From: Siphonodentalium dalli
Taxonomy: Eukaryota > Mollusca > Scaphopoda > Gadilida > Siphonodentaliidae
Reading direction: 5' to 3'
Assembly (NCBI GenBank): GCA_032622095.1
Contig: CP136064.1
Location: 217,074,205 to 217,138,204 of the forward strand
Length of the DNA stretch: 64,000 nucleotides
A program made the translations under genes and the position numbers. Below the pieces are notes generated by a model that worked only from the letters and a program-made list of their open reading frames with translations, made no database searches and had not been told where the DNA came from. Of this stretch, positions 35,690 through 47,200 are shown piece after piece (within the stretch, counting starts at the first letter, position 1; every line of letters begins with the position of its first letter).

Positions 35690-36400
35690 AAATAAACTTC
35701 TGCTCACGGATCATATCAGCGAAAACTGAAAGCATTGTTTCTCATAATTTATTGTATAATGAACATTCCATTCAATTTTTTTCTGCAAATCCTTTTCTCA
35801 TTTGGAAGTTTTTGGCTGCTTGTGTCGTCCCGCTTCCACTTAAAGGTTGTGGTTACTTACTCATTGTATATTCTGATGAAGTATATTGGTAAAAGTCACT
35901 CTTATATGGGGATATAAATAAAATTCTATAAACCAATTCTTTCAAATTGAATCTTGAAATTTTGAGATCCTAGTATATATAAATAAGCATTTGTGATATC
36001 CCGCACGAGTATCCCGATTCACGAACCATGCAGAGAACGCCGATGGGTTATGGCCAAACCTATCAACGGAGCCCTACGACAATTATCATGCAGTTAAATG
36101 ATAGTTTCGGTTCTTTTCGAGGTGCTTTTTTTTTCGAAGCTAGTTAGAGCCCCAAAGGACCTTGGTTACTTCTACATTTACTGTATCAATTTACTCCAGA
36201 TAAACACACATAGCCATGCATGGGTCACAACCGTATATATACGCTTTGTACCCATATATATTTCGCGATTTTCGGTCTACTTTCATCAGAAACTCCGAAA
36301 TGTTGCCATCTGTAAATTATACCATGACGTTATCATAATGTATCTCAAAGTGGGTACACTTCAATATAATAGCACAAAATAATCGGAGTGGTGCTTTTGT
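35690..36400. other. Gene-free AT-rich stretch
   Basis: Nothing recognised apart from short AT-rich runs. Confidence 0.4.
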
Positions 36401-37180
36401 ATTCTGCCATACCGAAATTTCTAAAACTGATTTTGTTTCTTCTGAATTTTGGGGTGGGGGTGACACAATCTACCACCACATAGCATCTATGGCAAAGAAT
36501 GACATCCTTATACTACAATAATATGCAGTATATATTTCCACAAGTTTCTATATTATACACGGGATCTCCATTCAATGCAATACTGAATAATCGTCTATTA
36601 TGAGAGGCGAAACAACTGAAAATGAATGATTTTTTGTCTATTTTCCACGTAAATTTAAGAAATTTTTACATCTATCACCGCAATCATGGCACTGAATTAC
36701 TTTGTATTTATAAGTGTGTAACCTGCTATATCGTAGCACAAACATATCCCGAATACCTGTTCTTTTGTGTTCATTTGTGCCGAATTTCCTTAAAACAGTG
36801 ACTTTTTGCTGAATTTTGGGGTGAGGGTTGAAATAATCTTACATAACACATCACGTGTTAAATATGATGACATATTCAGCATACTGTCGTATGCGGTATA
36901 TATATACGCATTTTTCTAGACTATATACGATATCCCCGGTCAGAACAATATTGATCTATCGCCCATTAAGTGAGGCAAAAAAAATTTTTTTTGTCTATTT
37001 TTACAATAAATCTAAAAAAAATCTTCGTTATATCAGAGAAATCGTACCACTATCATAGTAAATATCTATAGATATGTAGACTACAATATTTTAGCGCAAA
37101 ATGTTCGCGTTTCTATACTTTTATTTCTCATTTTGCCGAATTTTACAAAAACAGGGATTTTTGCTGAATTTTGGCACTTA
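36400..37180. repeat. Degenerate tandem repeat, period about 360-370 bp
   Basis: 'ccgaatttt..aaaac...gctgaattttgggg' recurs near 36410, 36780 and 37138, followed by related 'atatgc(a/g)gtatatata' sequence. It lies just downstream of the T1 stop codon. Confidence 0.6.
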
Positions 37181-37455
37181 ATCAGCTAAAAATCATCTTT
37201 TGCATCATTTGTATATTTCACACCGGGTCCTATCCGATGCGGAATGTCATAACCTTCAAAATGATGTATCACAAGCCCGTGTGTGGTGCCGATGGACTAA
37301 ACTTTCTGAAATCGGTTCCGTCCGCTCCACTAATATATTTGCACGAATTTTTTTTATCAAATCATGTATAATTATATTATACCCGCGTTTTCATAAATCC
37401 ATGGACACTCTTGCAATGAATTTCATTGTCATCTGAACTGTCACTGTTGTCTAAT

Positions 37456-38232
37456 TCATATAAGCTCCCCATACAACTGGTAAGTTGAAATCAAATCGCC
37501 GAACCTGCCTCTGCCCTCCGCGAACTCCATCTCATCCAGTCCTTGACCGGTGTATGAATGCCAGAAGGCTTTTCGAGTATACAGATTGTTAAATCGCTCC
37601 ATCATGCGCTGAAACACAACCGTTATGGCGGAGTTATTGATGATAGCTGTCGCCCTGGCTTCTAGTCCGTGTACAGGGCTATCGCTGACGGAGAATTTAC
37701 TATTGTCTGGTAACCATTCTACATACTTGTTTCTGTCTTGACACACAGACAGGAGGAAGTCTCGATCTATTTTGGGTCCTGAGCGAACGCCCCTAAAGAT
37801 GGCGAAAGATGAAATATACCTCCCAGAATTTGGATCACAAGATGTTAAAACGTTTTTAGAATTAAACACCGTACGACTGATATCATTCGAATCGTCCTTC
37901 CCAGAGCTGTTTCTGTTAGCCAAGTGGTCTTTGGCATCAGTACAATGACCGCTGAAGAAGAAATGCAATGCTTGCATTGGTACCATGTCTTGCAATAGTT
38001 TCGGCAAGGTTCCGTACATCTCGTTGCGAAATCGTAAATGCGATGTTACACCAACCATATGATCGACTATTGGCCGATTGAGATCCTCATTGCTGAGTGT
38101 CGAAAGCCCGTGCGAACTCGCCCATGTGTCATATACAGCGTCATTGTCGATGATGAAAGCAGCGTCACTGCTGCTCCACAAACTCTCAATACTGAGAATG
38201 ACATTGTAGGGTTCCACAACACAATCGGACAC
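37456..38232 (-). CDS. T1 exon 2 (tubulin intermediate and C-terminal domains)
   Basis: It begins VSDCVVEPYNVILS after a tttgaag acceptor. It continues with IIDNDAVYDTW, DLNRPIVDHMVGVTSHLRF, MVPMQALHFF, SCDPNSGRYISSFAIFRG, EWLPDNSKFSVSD and TGQGLDEMEFAEG. It stops at TGA 37458-37456, 14 residues into the final helix-tail region. Confidence 0.92.
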   Translation of the reverse strand: MSDCVVEPYNVILSIESLWSSSDAAFIIDNDAVYDTWASSHGLSTLSNEDLNRPIVDHMVGVTSHLRFRNEMYGTLPKLLQDMVPMQALHFFFSGHCTDAKDHLANRNSSGKDDSNDISRTVFNSKNVLTSCDPNSGRYISSFAIFRGVRSGPKIDRDFLLSVCQDRNKYVEWLPDNSKFSVSDSPVHGLEARATAIINNSAITVVFQRMMERFNNLYTRKAFWHSYTGQGLDEMEFAEGRGRFGDLISTYQLYGELI

Positions 38233-41200
38233 CTTCAAATGAAAACGATATATGATGATCCTTATATAATTGGTTATGGATAATGTCCATATGCACACAG
38301 CCAAAAACAAAATGGTTATTTAATCAGACCAGCCGATTTCAGTTTGTACCACCACTTTTATAAGTTAATTGGGTTCATGGTATTGTTGCTGTGCATATAT
38401 AAAACTAGCTATGTCAGGGGTGGGGGTTTCCGGGCACGTATGCCGGGGTGGGTGGGTGGTCGATGGGACCAACAATTTTTTTTGAAATCCAAGATGGCCG
38501 CTGGCAGCCGTGTTTTTTTGGCCGAATGACCCAAAAATGTCTCGTTCCTATTTACATGTCAGTGTTAACATCCATGAAAAATAGTATGCACAGAAATTCA
38601 TATACAGCTGTTTACAGTGAATTTGCCCCCCCCCCCCCGCAAACTGCCGCAAATCTCTGTTTTAGTGTTAAAAGGGGGGTGGGTGTCCAAAAATGGTCGG
38701 AAAAAACTGCCGAAAACGGAAAAAAATTTGGACGCGGGGGTGGGTGGGCCACAACAAGGGTCGAAAGGAAAAAATCACCATACGTGCCTGAAAAAAAATT
38801 CCGACCCCCCCGGCTATGTATAGGGGAAATATTGATTACCCGACTTTAGCTTCCAACTTCAAGAATATAATATCTTATATGTGTAGGCAGATCGAGTAGC
38901 TCCTATGGGCGGCCATTCGGTCGGAAATTACATGAAATAAAAGTTAATGGTGGTTTGTGAAAACAATAGTCTCTATTTCCAAACCAATAATCGTTCTTGG
39001 ATTCAATAAGAGACAGTTCCGTTTTAATAGATATAGATTCATAATCAATGTTGACCGATGCAAAATTAATGTTCTATTTTAAGTTATTAGTATTCACTGT
39101 TCAACTAATATATAATAACAAACAATTATAGTAAGATTCGCACATATTCAATAAACGTACATTCCGTTTCCATAGCCATATTTTTTAATCAATAAACATA
39201 TTTCAAACCAATAGACGATTTCCCACGAGCAATGATCATCGTTATCAAACTAATAGACCTTATTGTCATTCTTATATTTAAAATATATAAATTATCACCA
39301 ATGCAAAATTAATGACGTTCTTTCAATTCAATAGGTTTCGTATTCCAACCAATATCTAATTGCGCAATCTACAATTTCCGGTCAAACCAATGATTAGGAA
39401 TTCGAAATCAATGATTAAAACGTGAACTAACGCTAGGGGTCTCTGATGGCGATGTTTGAAGAAACTTTATTCATGTGACGTCAGAAATATATAAATAAAC
39501 ATGGGAATTCCCAATGTCATGTCGGTGTGACGATTTGCGGTAGTTCACTCGGTGCAAATCAAACGACGATAAATATTCACTATGGTCCACTATAACACAG
39601 TGGAGTAGATTAAACAAGAAAACCATAGTCAGAAATGGTAACGCCACCAAGATTATGGTATTACATATAAATAGAAATTATAAAAAATACATAAAATATT
39701 TTGATAACAATTGCGTTTAAACAAGTAATCCTTCAAATTATTACTAACAAAGTAAACGACTGTGGGGTCACTCAACAGATTATAAAGACTTGGACATAGT
39801 ATACTGTAAATACTAAAATTTAAATGAAATAATTAAAAGATAAAATTTAGCAAGTAGTAAAAGTTAAATTTTCTCATTTTTGTTTTGGTTAAATAAAGCA
39901 ATAATTTAAATGTAACATTTGGTTTAAAAAAAATGATTGACCGTGGCTCTTCCAATAATTGCGCGACTGACCTGGTCAATTGTTCTTAAGAAGTTGTTTT
40001 GATAATTACTATGGAGGGAAATAGGTGTGGCTGTGGCTTCGCAAGTAATTACCTTGGTGACGTGATGTTAACAAATCTGAACTCCAGTTAACCAAGGACG
40101 CTTCATACCAAATATAAGGTGAATTATTAATTCTTTAGAAGTTGTTTTAAGATTTACTATGGAGGGAAAGAATTGTGGTGCTGGCTTCGCAACTATTTGA
40201 CCTCATTGTAACAAATATAAATATTAGTCACTCAGACTTTAAGTTTACAATTTCAGCCTGTCCTGACTCTATCGATACGATTTATCATATTTTCATAAAC
40301 ATATTATACACCGGTGACGTTAACTTTACAATTTCGGCATCTACGTGATTCTATCGGTACGATTGAGTAAGGTACACAAAATCTCCAAGAATACATTCGC
40401 CCTGTCCACCACACAATATCAAACTCACAGAAGCTAGAAACACCACAGGTGGCGTAATAAAAATTTCAAGACAATTATTCAAATTGTCTGACTAAAACAT
40501 GAAACTTGGCACATATGTACATATTTACATACGTATTGGTATAAGATATGGAGCCACGCTGGAATTTCACTTTAACCCCTCTTTTAAGGGGTTTTCCAAA
40601 TTTAGAGAGTGTTTCGTGGTTATATAATTTACTAAATGTCGCAAGTAATCTTACCATGAACTATACGATTTAAAATTAGGCATATTCAGTACGTATGACT
40701 CTGAGAGATATAATGCCACATTTTTAGGGTAAAATTGGAACTCCCCGCCCAAGATGGTCGTCAAAATGACAGCTGAAAGAGGGAATTTGACGTTTTTTCG
40801 CTATTATCTTCTAGATCAGGTTCTGCTGTATGGAACTGGTTCGGAAATGTGACTTCATTTTGTATTGCTCATGTTCAGAGATAATTGGAGCAATGAATAT
40901 ATGTCATTCGTATGATCCAAGTCCCTCCCGATCCCTCAATAATTCGATTATACATAACTCGGTATGAAATTTAACCAAATATCACCGTTATGAATCAAGT
41001 CATATTTTAACAAGAATTTGACAGAACTTTGCAAATTATGACATACAATTACTTATGAATTTTTGCGCTTAAGTGCAAATAATTTACGTTTAATCACAAA
41101 TCATTTGCGCTTAAGTGCTGCGCAAATAGAAATTAATTTTACATGGCATAGCCTAACACATCACTCAAGCAAGCCTGCAAATAGCGTGTCTGTCATTTGC

Positions 41201-44200
41201 AGAATGAGGTCCCCAGAGGGTGAATTTAGTGATGCTACCCTGCATAGCGGGCTAGCATAACTATATAAATTCACCCTCTGGGGACCTCAATCCGATTAGG
41301 CCTCATCTTCTGGGAAGTAACTATGGTATCAAATTAACATTGTTGTTAGTTACGTTTTCCCATCTGGGAAGTTTCTATATCCCCTAATTTTCAGAAGATA
41401 AAATCCATAATCGAGGCTCCAAATGGGTGAACATCACCAACTTCAACTGGGGAACTTCAATCTGATCCTAGGTCTGCCATAGCAGTTGAGGGCCTAAGCA
41501 GAATGAGGTCCACAGAGGGTGAATTTAGTGATGCTAGCCCACTATGCGGGGTAGCGTCACTAAATTCACCCTCTGGGGACCTCATTCTGCAAATGACAGA
41601 CACGCTATTTGCAGGCTTGCACTCAAGACTATATAGGCCCATCATATGAGGGAAGCAATCCCCAGTGATCCCTAGCTACCTGTTATGACCACGGAAATGG
41701 TATAGATCTGTGCAGGATATGTCTCTTTTATAAAATGTACTAGATCTCTGGGATGGAGACACAAATTATTAGGGACAGGGATGCTGATAATATGAAAATA
41801 TGTTTTTCCCCCTATTTCAATTCAATAAGTACACCACGAGGGAAGCATGCAAGCCCCCAGTAACCCCTAATTCCCCTTCTATGACCATGGACATGGCATA
41901 TATTTGTGCAGGAGATGTCCCTTTAATAAAATATACCAGAGCTCTGGGAGTGAGGCACCAATTTTTGGGACACCAGAGACAGAGATGCTTTTGACTTTTC
42001 AACTTTCGAGTCCGTATGGGCTACTACTATGGGCCCATAGTAATATACTATGAGATGGACTCCATCATTCACAATCAGAGGGAAGTAAGGGAGTGTTAGG
42101 TATTTGCGCTTAAGCGCAAATCATTTACACTTAAGCGCAAATAAATTGATAGACACATATTTGTGCTTAAGCGCAAAGGACATTCGCTTAAGCCCAAATG
42201 ATTTATGCTTAAGCGCAAATATTTGCGATTAATATTTGTGCTTGAGCGCAAATAAATAATAAATGTGAAAAGGGCCTCCATAGTAAGAGGGGACCTCTAA
42301 ATTTCTTGAACATTGAAATTCCCTTTGTTTGAGAATTTGTACATGTTTATATTGAATATTCTCAGTAAATAATTATTCTGTGTTTTTCAAAAGAAATCAG
42401 AATAAATTGTTATTGTTTTTAAGTATTGGTTATAGATAACAGTTAAAGGTACTCAATCCTATCAGAGGGTCCCGATCTCAACAGGTTCCAACAACAACAA
42501 TCCGATCAGAGGGTCCTATATTACTATTTCTTTGGCTTTGGGGTTAAAAAATATTTGATTCGAGTCGAGGAACCCATCAAACAAAGCTCAGAGTTATTAG
42601 ATATTGATTTTTTAAATTTGTTATTTTCTCGAGATGAGTACTAATAATTGCCCTTAACTTCGTAATCTGCTCGAGATGTGTACACCAAAACACTATTCAA
42701 ACAGACAAGGATGGATAATTCTAAAATCAAGTGGTAATAATAACGCAATTTTGACTGTGTTCTGGGACAGAAAGAATAGAAATAACGAAACTTCAAATAT
42801 CGATATCTGATCACCCTGAGCGTTGATTGGTAGGTTCCTCGGCTCGAATCAATTATTTTTTACCCCCAAAGCCAAAGAAATAGTAATATAGGACCCTCTG
42901 ATCGGATTGAGTACCTTTAATTAGATTGACTCCCCTCTTCCTAGATGCATCCTTATTGTGGAAGACCGATCGCCCGGCGATTCACCCAGGTCTGTTGGAT
43001 GGCTCAAACGACTTTTCCTACTATGGCCAGTTTGTACCCTTGATTTGAATGACACATTTAATTGTTTCGTACCATGTTTTTGGTCATTTCACACCATATA
43101 TTATAATTGGTATGTTTCGTCGATTCCCAAAAATGATGATTGGTCATTCGTATGTGAAAAATTATTTTAATTGTGTTAACTTAATGAAAGCGAACATGTT
43201 CATGATTTAACGTTCGTGATGATGACAACCCGACATTTACATGTTAACATATTTCTTTCTTTCTTTTTGCGAAACAAAATGAACAAATTGAAATTGTCGC
43301 GACAAAGTTAAAGATGCATAATCCGAATTAACGCTTGAATATTACTATTTCCTTGGCTTCGGGGTAAAACATATTTGATTTGAGTTGAGGAACCCACCCA
43401 TCAAAGCTGAGAGTGATCAGATATATAATTTTGAAATCTATTATTTTTCACCATCGATAATTTTTCTAGTGGCCCAGTAAAAAGTCAACGAGAAGACGGT
43501 CTCGGACCAAATTGCGGACGAAGTTGGATAACTCTAAAAGCAAGTGGCTTTTTTGTGTCAGATATTTGACAAACCGCCAAAATTTCGTTGAACAAAATGT
43601 TGATAAATAACAGGTTTTGGGCAATTGTATACATGTATTTTTGGGCCATTAATCGATTCTGGTAAACGAAGTGGCATTTCAAAAAATGTTGTTGTTGTTG
43701 AAATCTGATGACATGGGAACCATCGAGTCGGACTGAGTACCTTTAATGTAATTTAAAAAAAAAATAATACCGGTATACTCAATGGTACGAATTGTCGAAA
43801 TGATACAGAAACTGGTATGAAATATCCAGAACCCTGGTGTGAAACATCTCTATGTCAAACTTCCATGGTATGAAATGCCAGCAACCTGTTGGGCCGTATT
43901 GGCTATTCATTCCATTGCACATTATAATTTATTTCCAATGGGCATGGATAGAGAGTCTCCCATTGGGGAGGGCGTCCACCTTGATACATGTATGTTCCGA
44001 CAGCACCCCATTGGAAGGAAGTTTCCTACAGATGGCTACAGGGTACATGTATATCGGTCCAAAATTTGTTCGAAAATTATTAATTAGATATGACATTTTT
44101 GCACGGTATGGCTTGTTATCAAACTCCATTTGTACTTAGGTGAATATCACTTCAATTTGCCTTAAATCGAGTAATATCATTTTACGACATCACTAATTAG

Positions 44201-47200
44201 AATAATATGATTTTATGACATCACGGATCCGAGTTAGAGCCCGAAGCCGCCATCGCACGCCGCCGCCGCCAGCCATATTGGCCACAAGCCGCCGCCAGCC
44301 ATATTATCTCTAACGCCAGCCACATTTAAAAATCTCCGCCGCCGGAATTTTAAAATGGCTGAGCCATGTGCATGGGCTTATATGTCAAGCACAATTGTAC
44401 TGTGAATCGCAAAGAACTAAACAGTATTGCCTAATATTGGCATACTCGCAAGGACACGGCATGGTTATTATATTATCAGAACACCGGGCCCCTTATATAG
44501 TCCAAGTCTTCTTGTACTAAAACCAGCTAAGATATTGGTATGGCGAGATGCTGGTGTTTAGCTGGTTTTAGTACAAGAAGACTTGGACTACGGGCCCCTT
44601 AATGTGGAATAGACTATCCCAATGCATGCTTTCATATAACTGAATGGGCGCGTCCAATCTGTATTGAAAGGGTTAAAATATAAATCGACAACACCCACTG
44701 TGACCCAGTCTCAGACATCGCTGGCATTTGTCAATATATAAACACATAAGAATAGAAAATAGTTTGAAATATTACATATCATTACTATCGGGTTCATCAT
44801 TCAACGATGCATATATCGCAAGATGGTAGTGATGATAGCAGGCTGAAGTCGACAGAAGTCCCAATGTAACTACTTATACTGATTCTATGGGAAACTATAT
44901 AGTATATCCATGCCAGTCCTTCGTGAATTTTCGCCATAATAGAAAAGCCAAACATCAAAAGATTACGTTTGGTCTGGAATTTTACGGGTTCAACACAAAC
45001 GGTGTCTATAACCGGTAACAGGGGATTAGGAACATTTCGGAAACGAAAATACGCTGAATAATACCATCTCAGCCGGCTGAGCCGCCATATTTCGTCAGCC
45101 ACGAACGGTGTGACTGAGCCGGCTTAGCTAGCAAACCAGCAAACCAGCCACGAAAATCGGTTGAGCCAGCCATGAAAACTATTTGTCCTGGCTTCGGGTT
45201 CTAATCCGAGTAATACACGGTATGGATTTATGACATGGTGTAATTCGATTTCACTGTCAGATAAGGCATAGATACAATTTTTGTGTGATGCCACTCATTT
45301 GAAAGAGTTGTCAATATTACACTGTTACTAAGAGGCGAACTACCGTAATTAATAGATAGGGTATTACTTGGTTGGTTTGATATTATAGGCCTGATTTCAG
45401 CCCTCAGTAACCTCATATCAGCCTTCGACGTCAGGCTGATTGTGATATGAGGTTACCTCAGGGTGATATAGGGCCTAATATCAAACCAACGATGTTGGCG
45501 CTGCTAGTCTACAGGGTCACTGTCTGGTTGTTACCCTAGTTGCCGAGGAGATATAAATGGGTACAGGACGTTTTGTATCGTCTTAAGTAATTTCGTACAA
45601 CATTTTTGGTAGTTTCGTACCATATTTTTGGTAGTTTCGTACCTTATTGTTTGGTCGTTTCGTACCATGTAGGAAATCAATGGTCATTTTGTACCATGTT
45701 ACTATATGTATGTCACATCATATGGAAACAAATAAATGATTTTTTACAAAGTACGAAATAAAAAAAAGCAACCAAACCATCCGGTATGTAACAACCAAAA
45801 AATATGGTATGGAACGACCATGGTTATGGTATCGAATACTGAAATAATGAAGAAGTCACTGTAGTTGTATATCATTTATGTGGACACAATATATACATGT
45901 ATAATGCAACCTGTAAGTTGACATGACCCCTGTTCGAGTTGGCTTATGATTGAGTTCTGAGATTGAGCACTGTCAGGTGTACTCGATCAATACTCCAGCA
46001 ATGTTCAGAATCCTATCCCACGACACTCTCGTATGAAACGTCTAGAAAATAGAATCCATATTTAATAAATCCTTCAGACATTCAGTGTTACCGATGATCG
46101 CCTGAATCAACATCTGACTGTTCAAGGCGGTTACACTCAATGGTTGTTTTAAAGAAGAAATCGTCGTAATGTACAGTGCTAGTACGCAGTAGATCGAACA
46201 ATTATCTTGTGTTAGAGATGTTGTTGTTGTTGTTGTTGTTGACATACTCATATTCGCACTGCTGTTGTTGTTAGTACTTGTCACACACATCCTAAGTTCT
46301 CCACCGGATTGTGACAGACAATCCCTGCAACACTGAGAACAGTGACAATCACAGTAACACTGACAGTGAATGAGTGATAGCTACTGGGTGACAGTGATAC
46401 AGTCCTCAAATTCGGTTGCTTTATTTTCCTCTTTTTTTTTTTAGAATTAGATTCTTCATTTGTAGAATAAGTTGAATAACAGTCAGTTATTATGACAATC
46501 GTCGTCAACAATGAATGACATTGATAATTTGATAGTTGTCTGGATGTATAATTTGATCGATTCAATGATTGTACTTATACCAAAAAATAAAGGAAGGAAA
46601 ATAAAGGCGAAAAAGTACCCAGGCTTTGTAACATCAAACCTTGTCGAAAAGGAAGAGAGTATCAACTCAAACTCCATCGAAAGGATACGAGCAAAAACTG
46701 CACAATTTAAAAACTCGTTATTTGTTCGAGCTATCGAAGAGTGGAACAGCCTGGAGGAGAGCACATGCTTAGTAACAACGGACACAATATCATAGTCCTC
46801 CCACAACGCAAACACAGTCGAGAGGCTCCAGCGCTGAAACATATACAGATACAGATTGTTGGCACTGAATTTCTGTCTAGCTGTGTTCGTGACTATCTTC
46901 AGATCTTCGTCGGCATTCTGCTTCATGTAATATGTGTAAATATTTAAAAACAACCTCTCAAATTGCAGAATATAGTCCACAATCCGTATACCATCGCAAT
47001 TAATTTTCATGTTTTTGACGAGAAAATGTGCGAGAAATTGAATTATTTTTATCGCGGGGGATATCCCACGGTGACGTCACGGATGTTGCGGTCCATCACG
47101 TGACTCAACAAAATTGGTGGCCAGCGCCCCTAGCGTTAATTCAGGAATTGTTCATTGGTTTGTAAACGGAAGCTATTAATTCTGTAGACTTGTCCATTAA

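Noticed and set aside
38038-38283. Plus-strand open frame antisense to T1 exon 2
   Set aside because: It is the shadow of the tubulin coding strand; the minus-strand product is clearly tubulin.
46483-47010. Minus-strand open frame of 175 codons in the T1 intron
   Set aside because: No recognisable domain; it overlaps the plus-strand LINE remnant and has no splice link to T1 exons.
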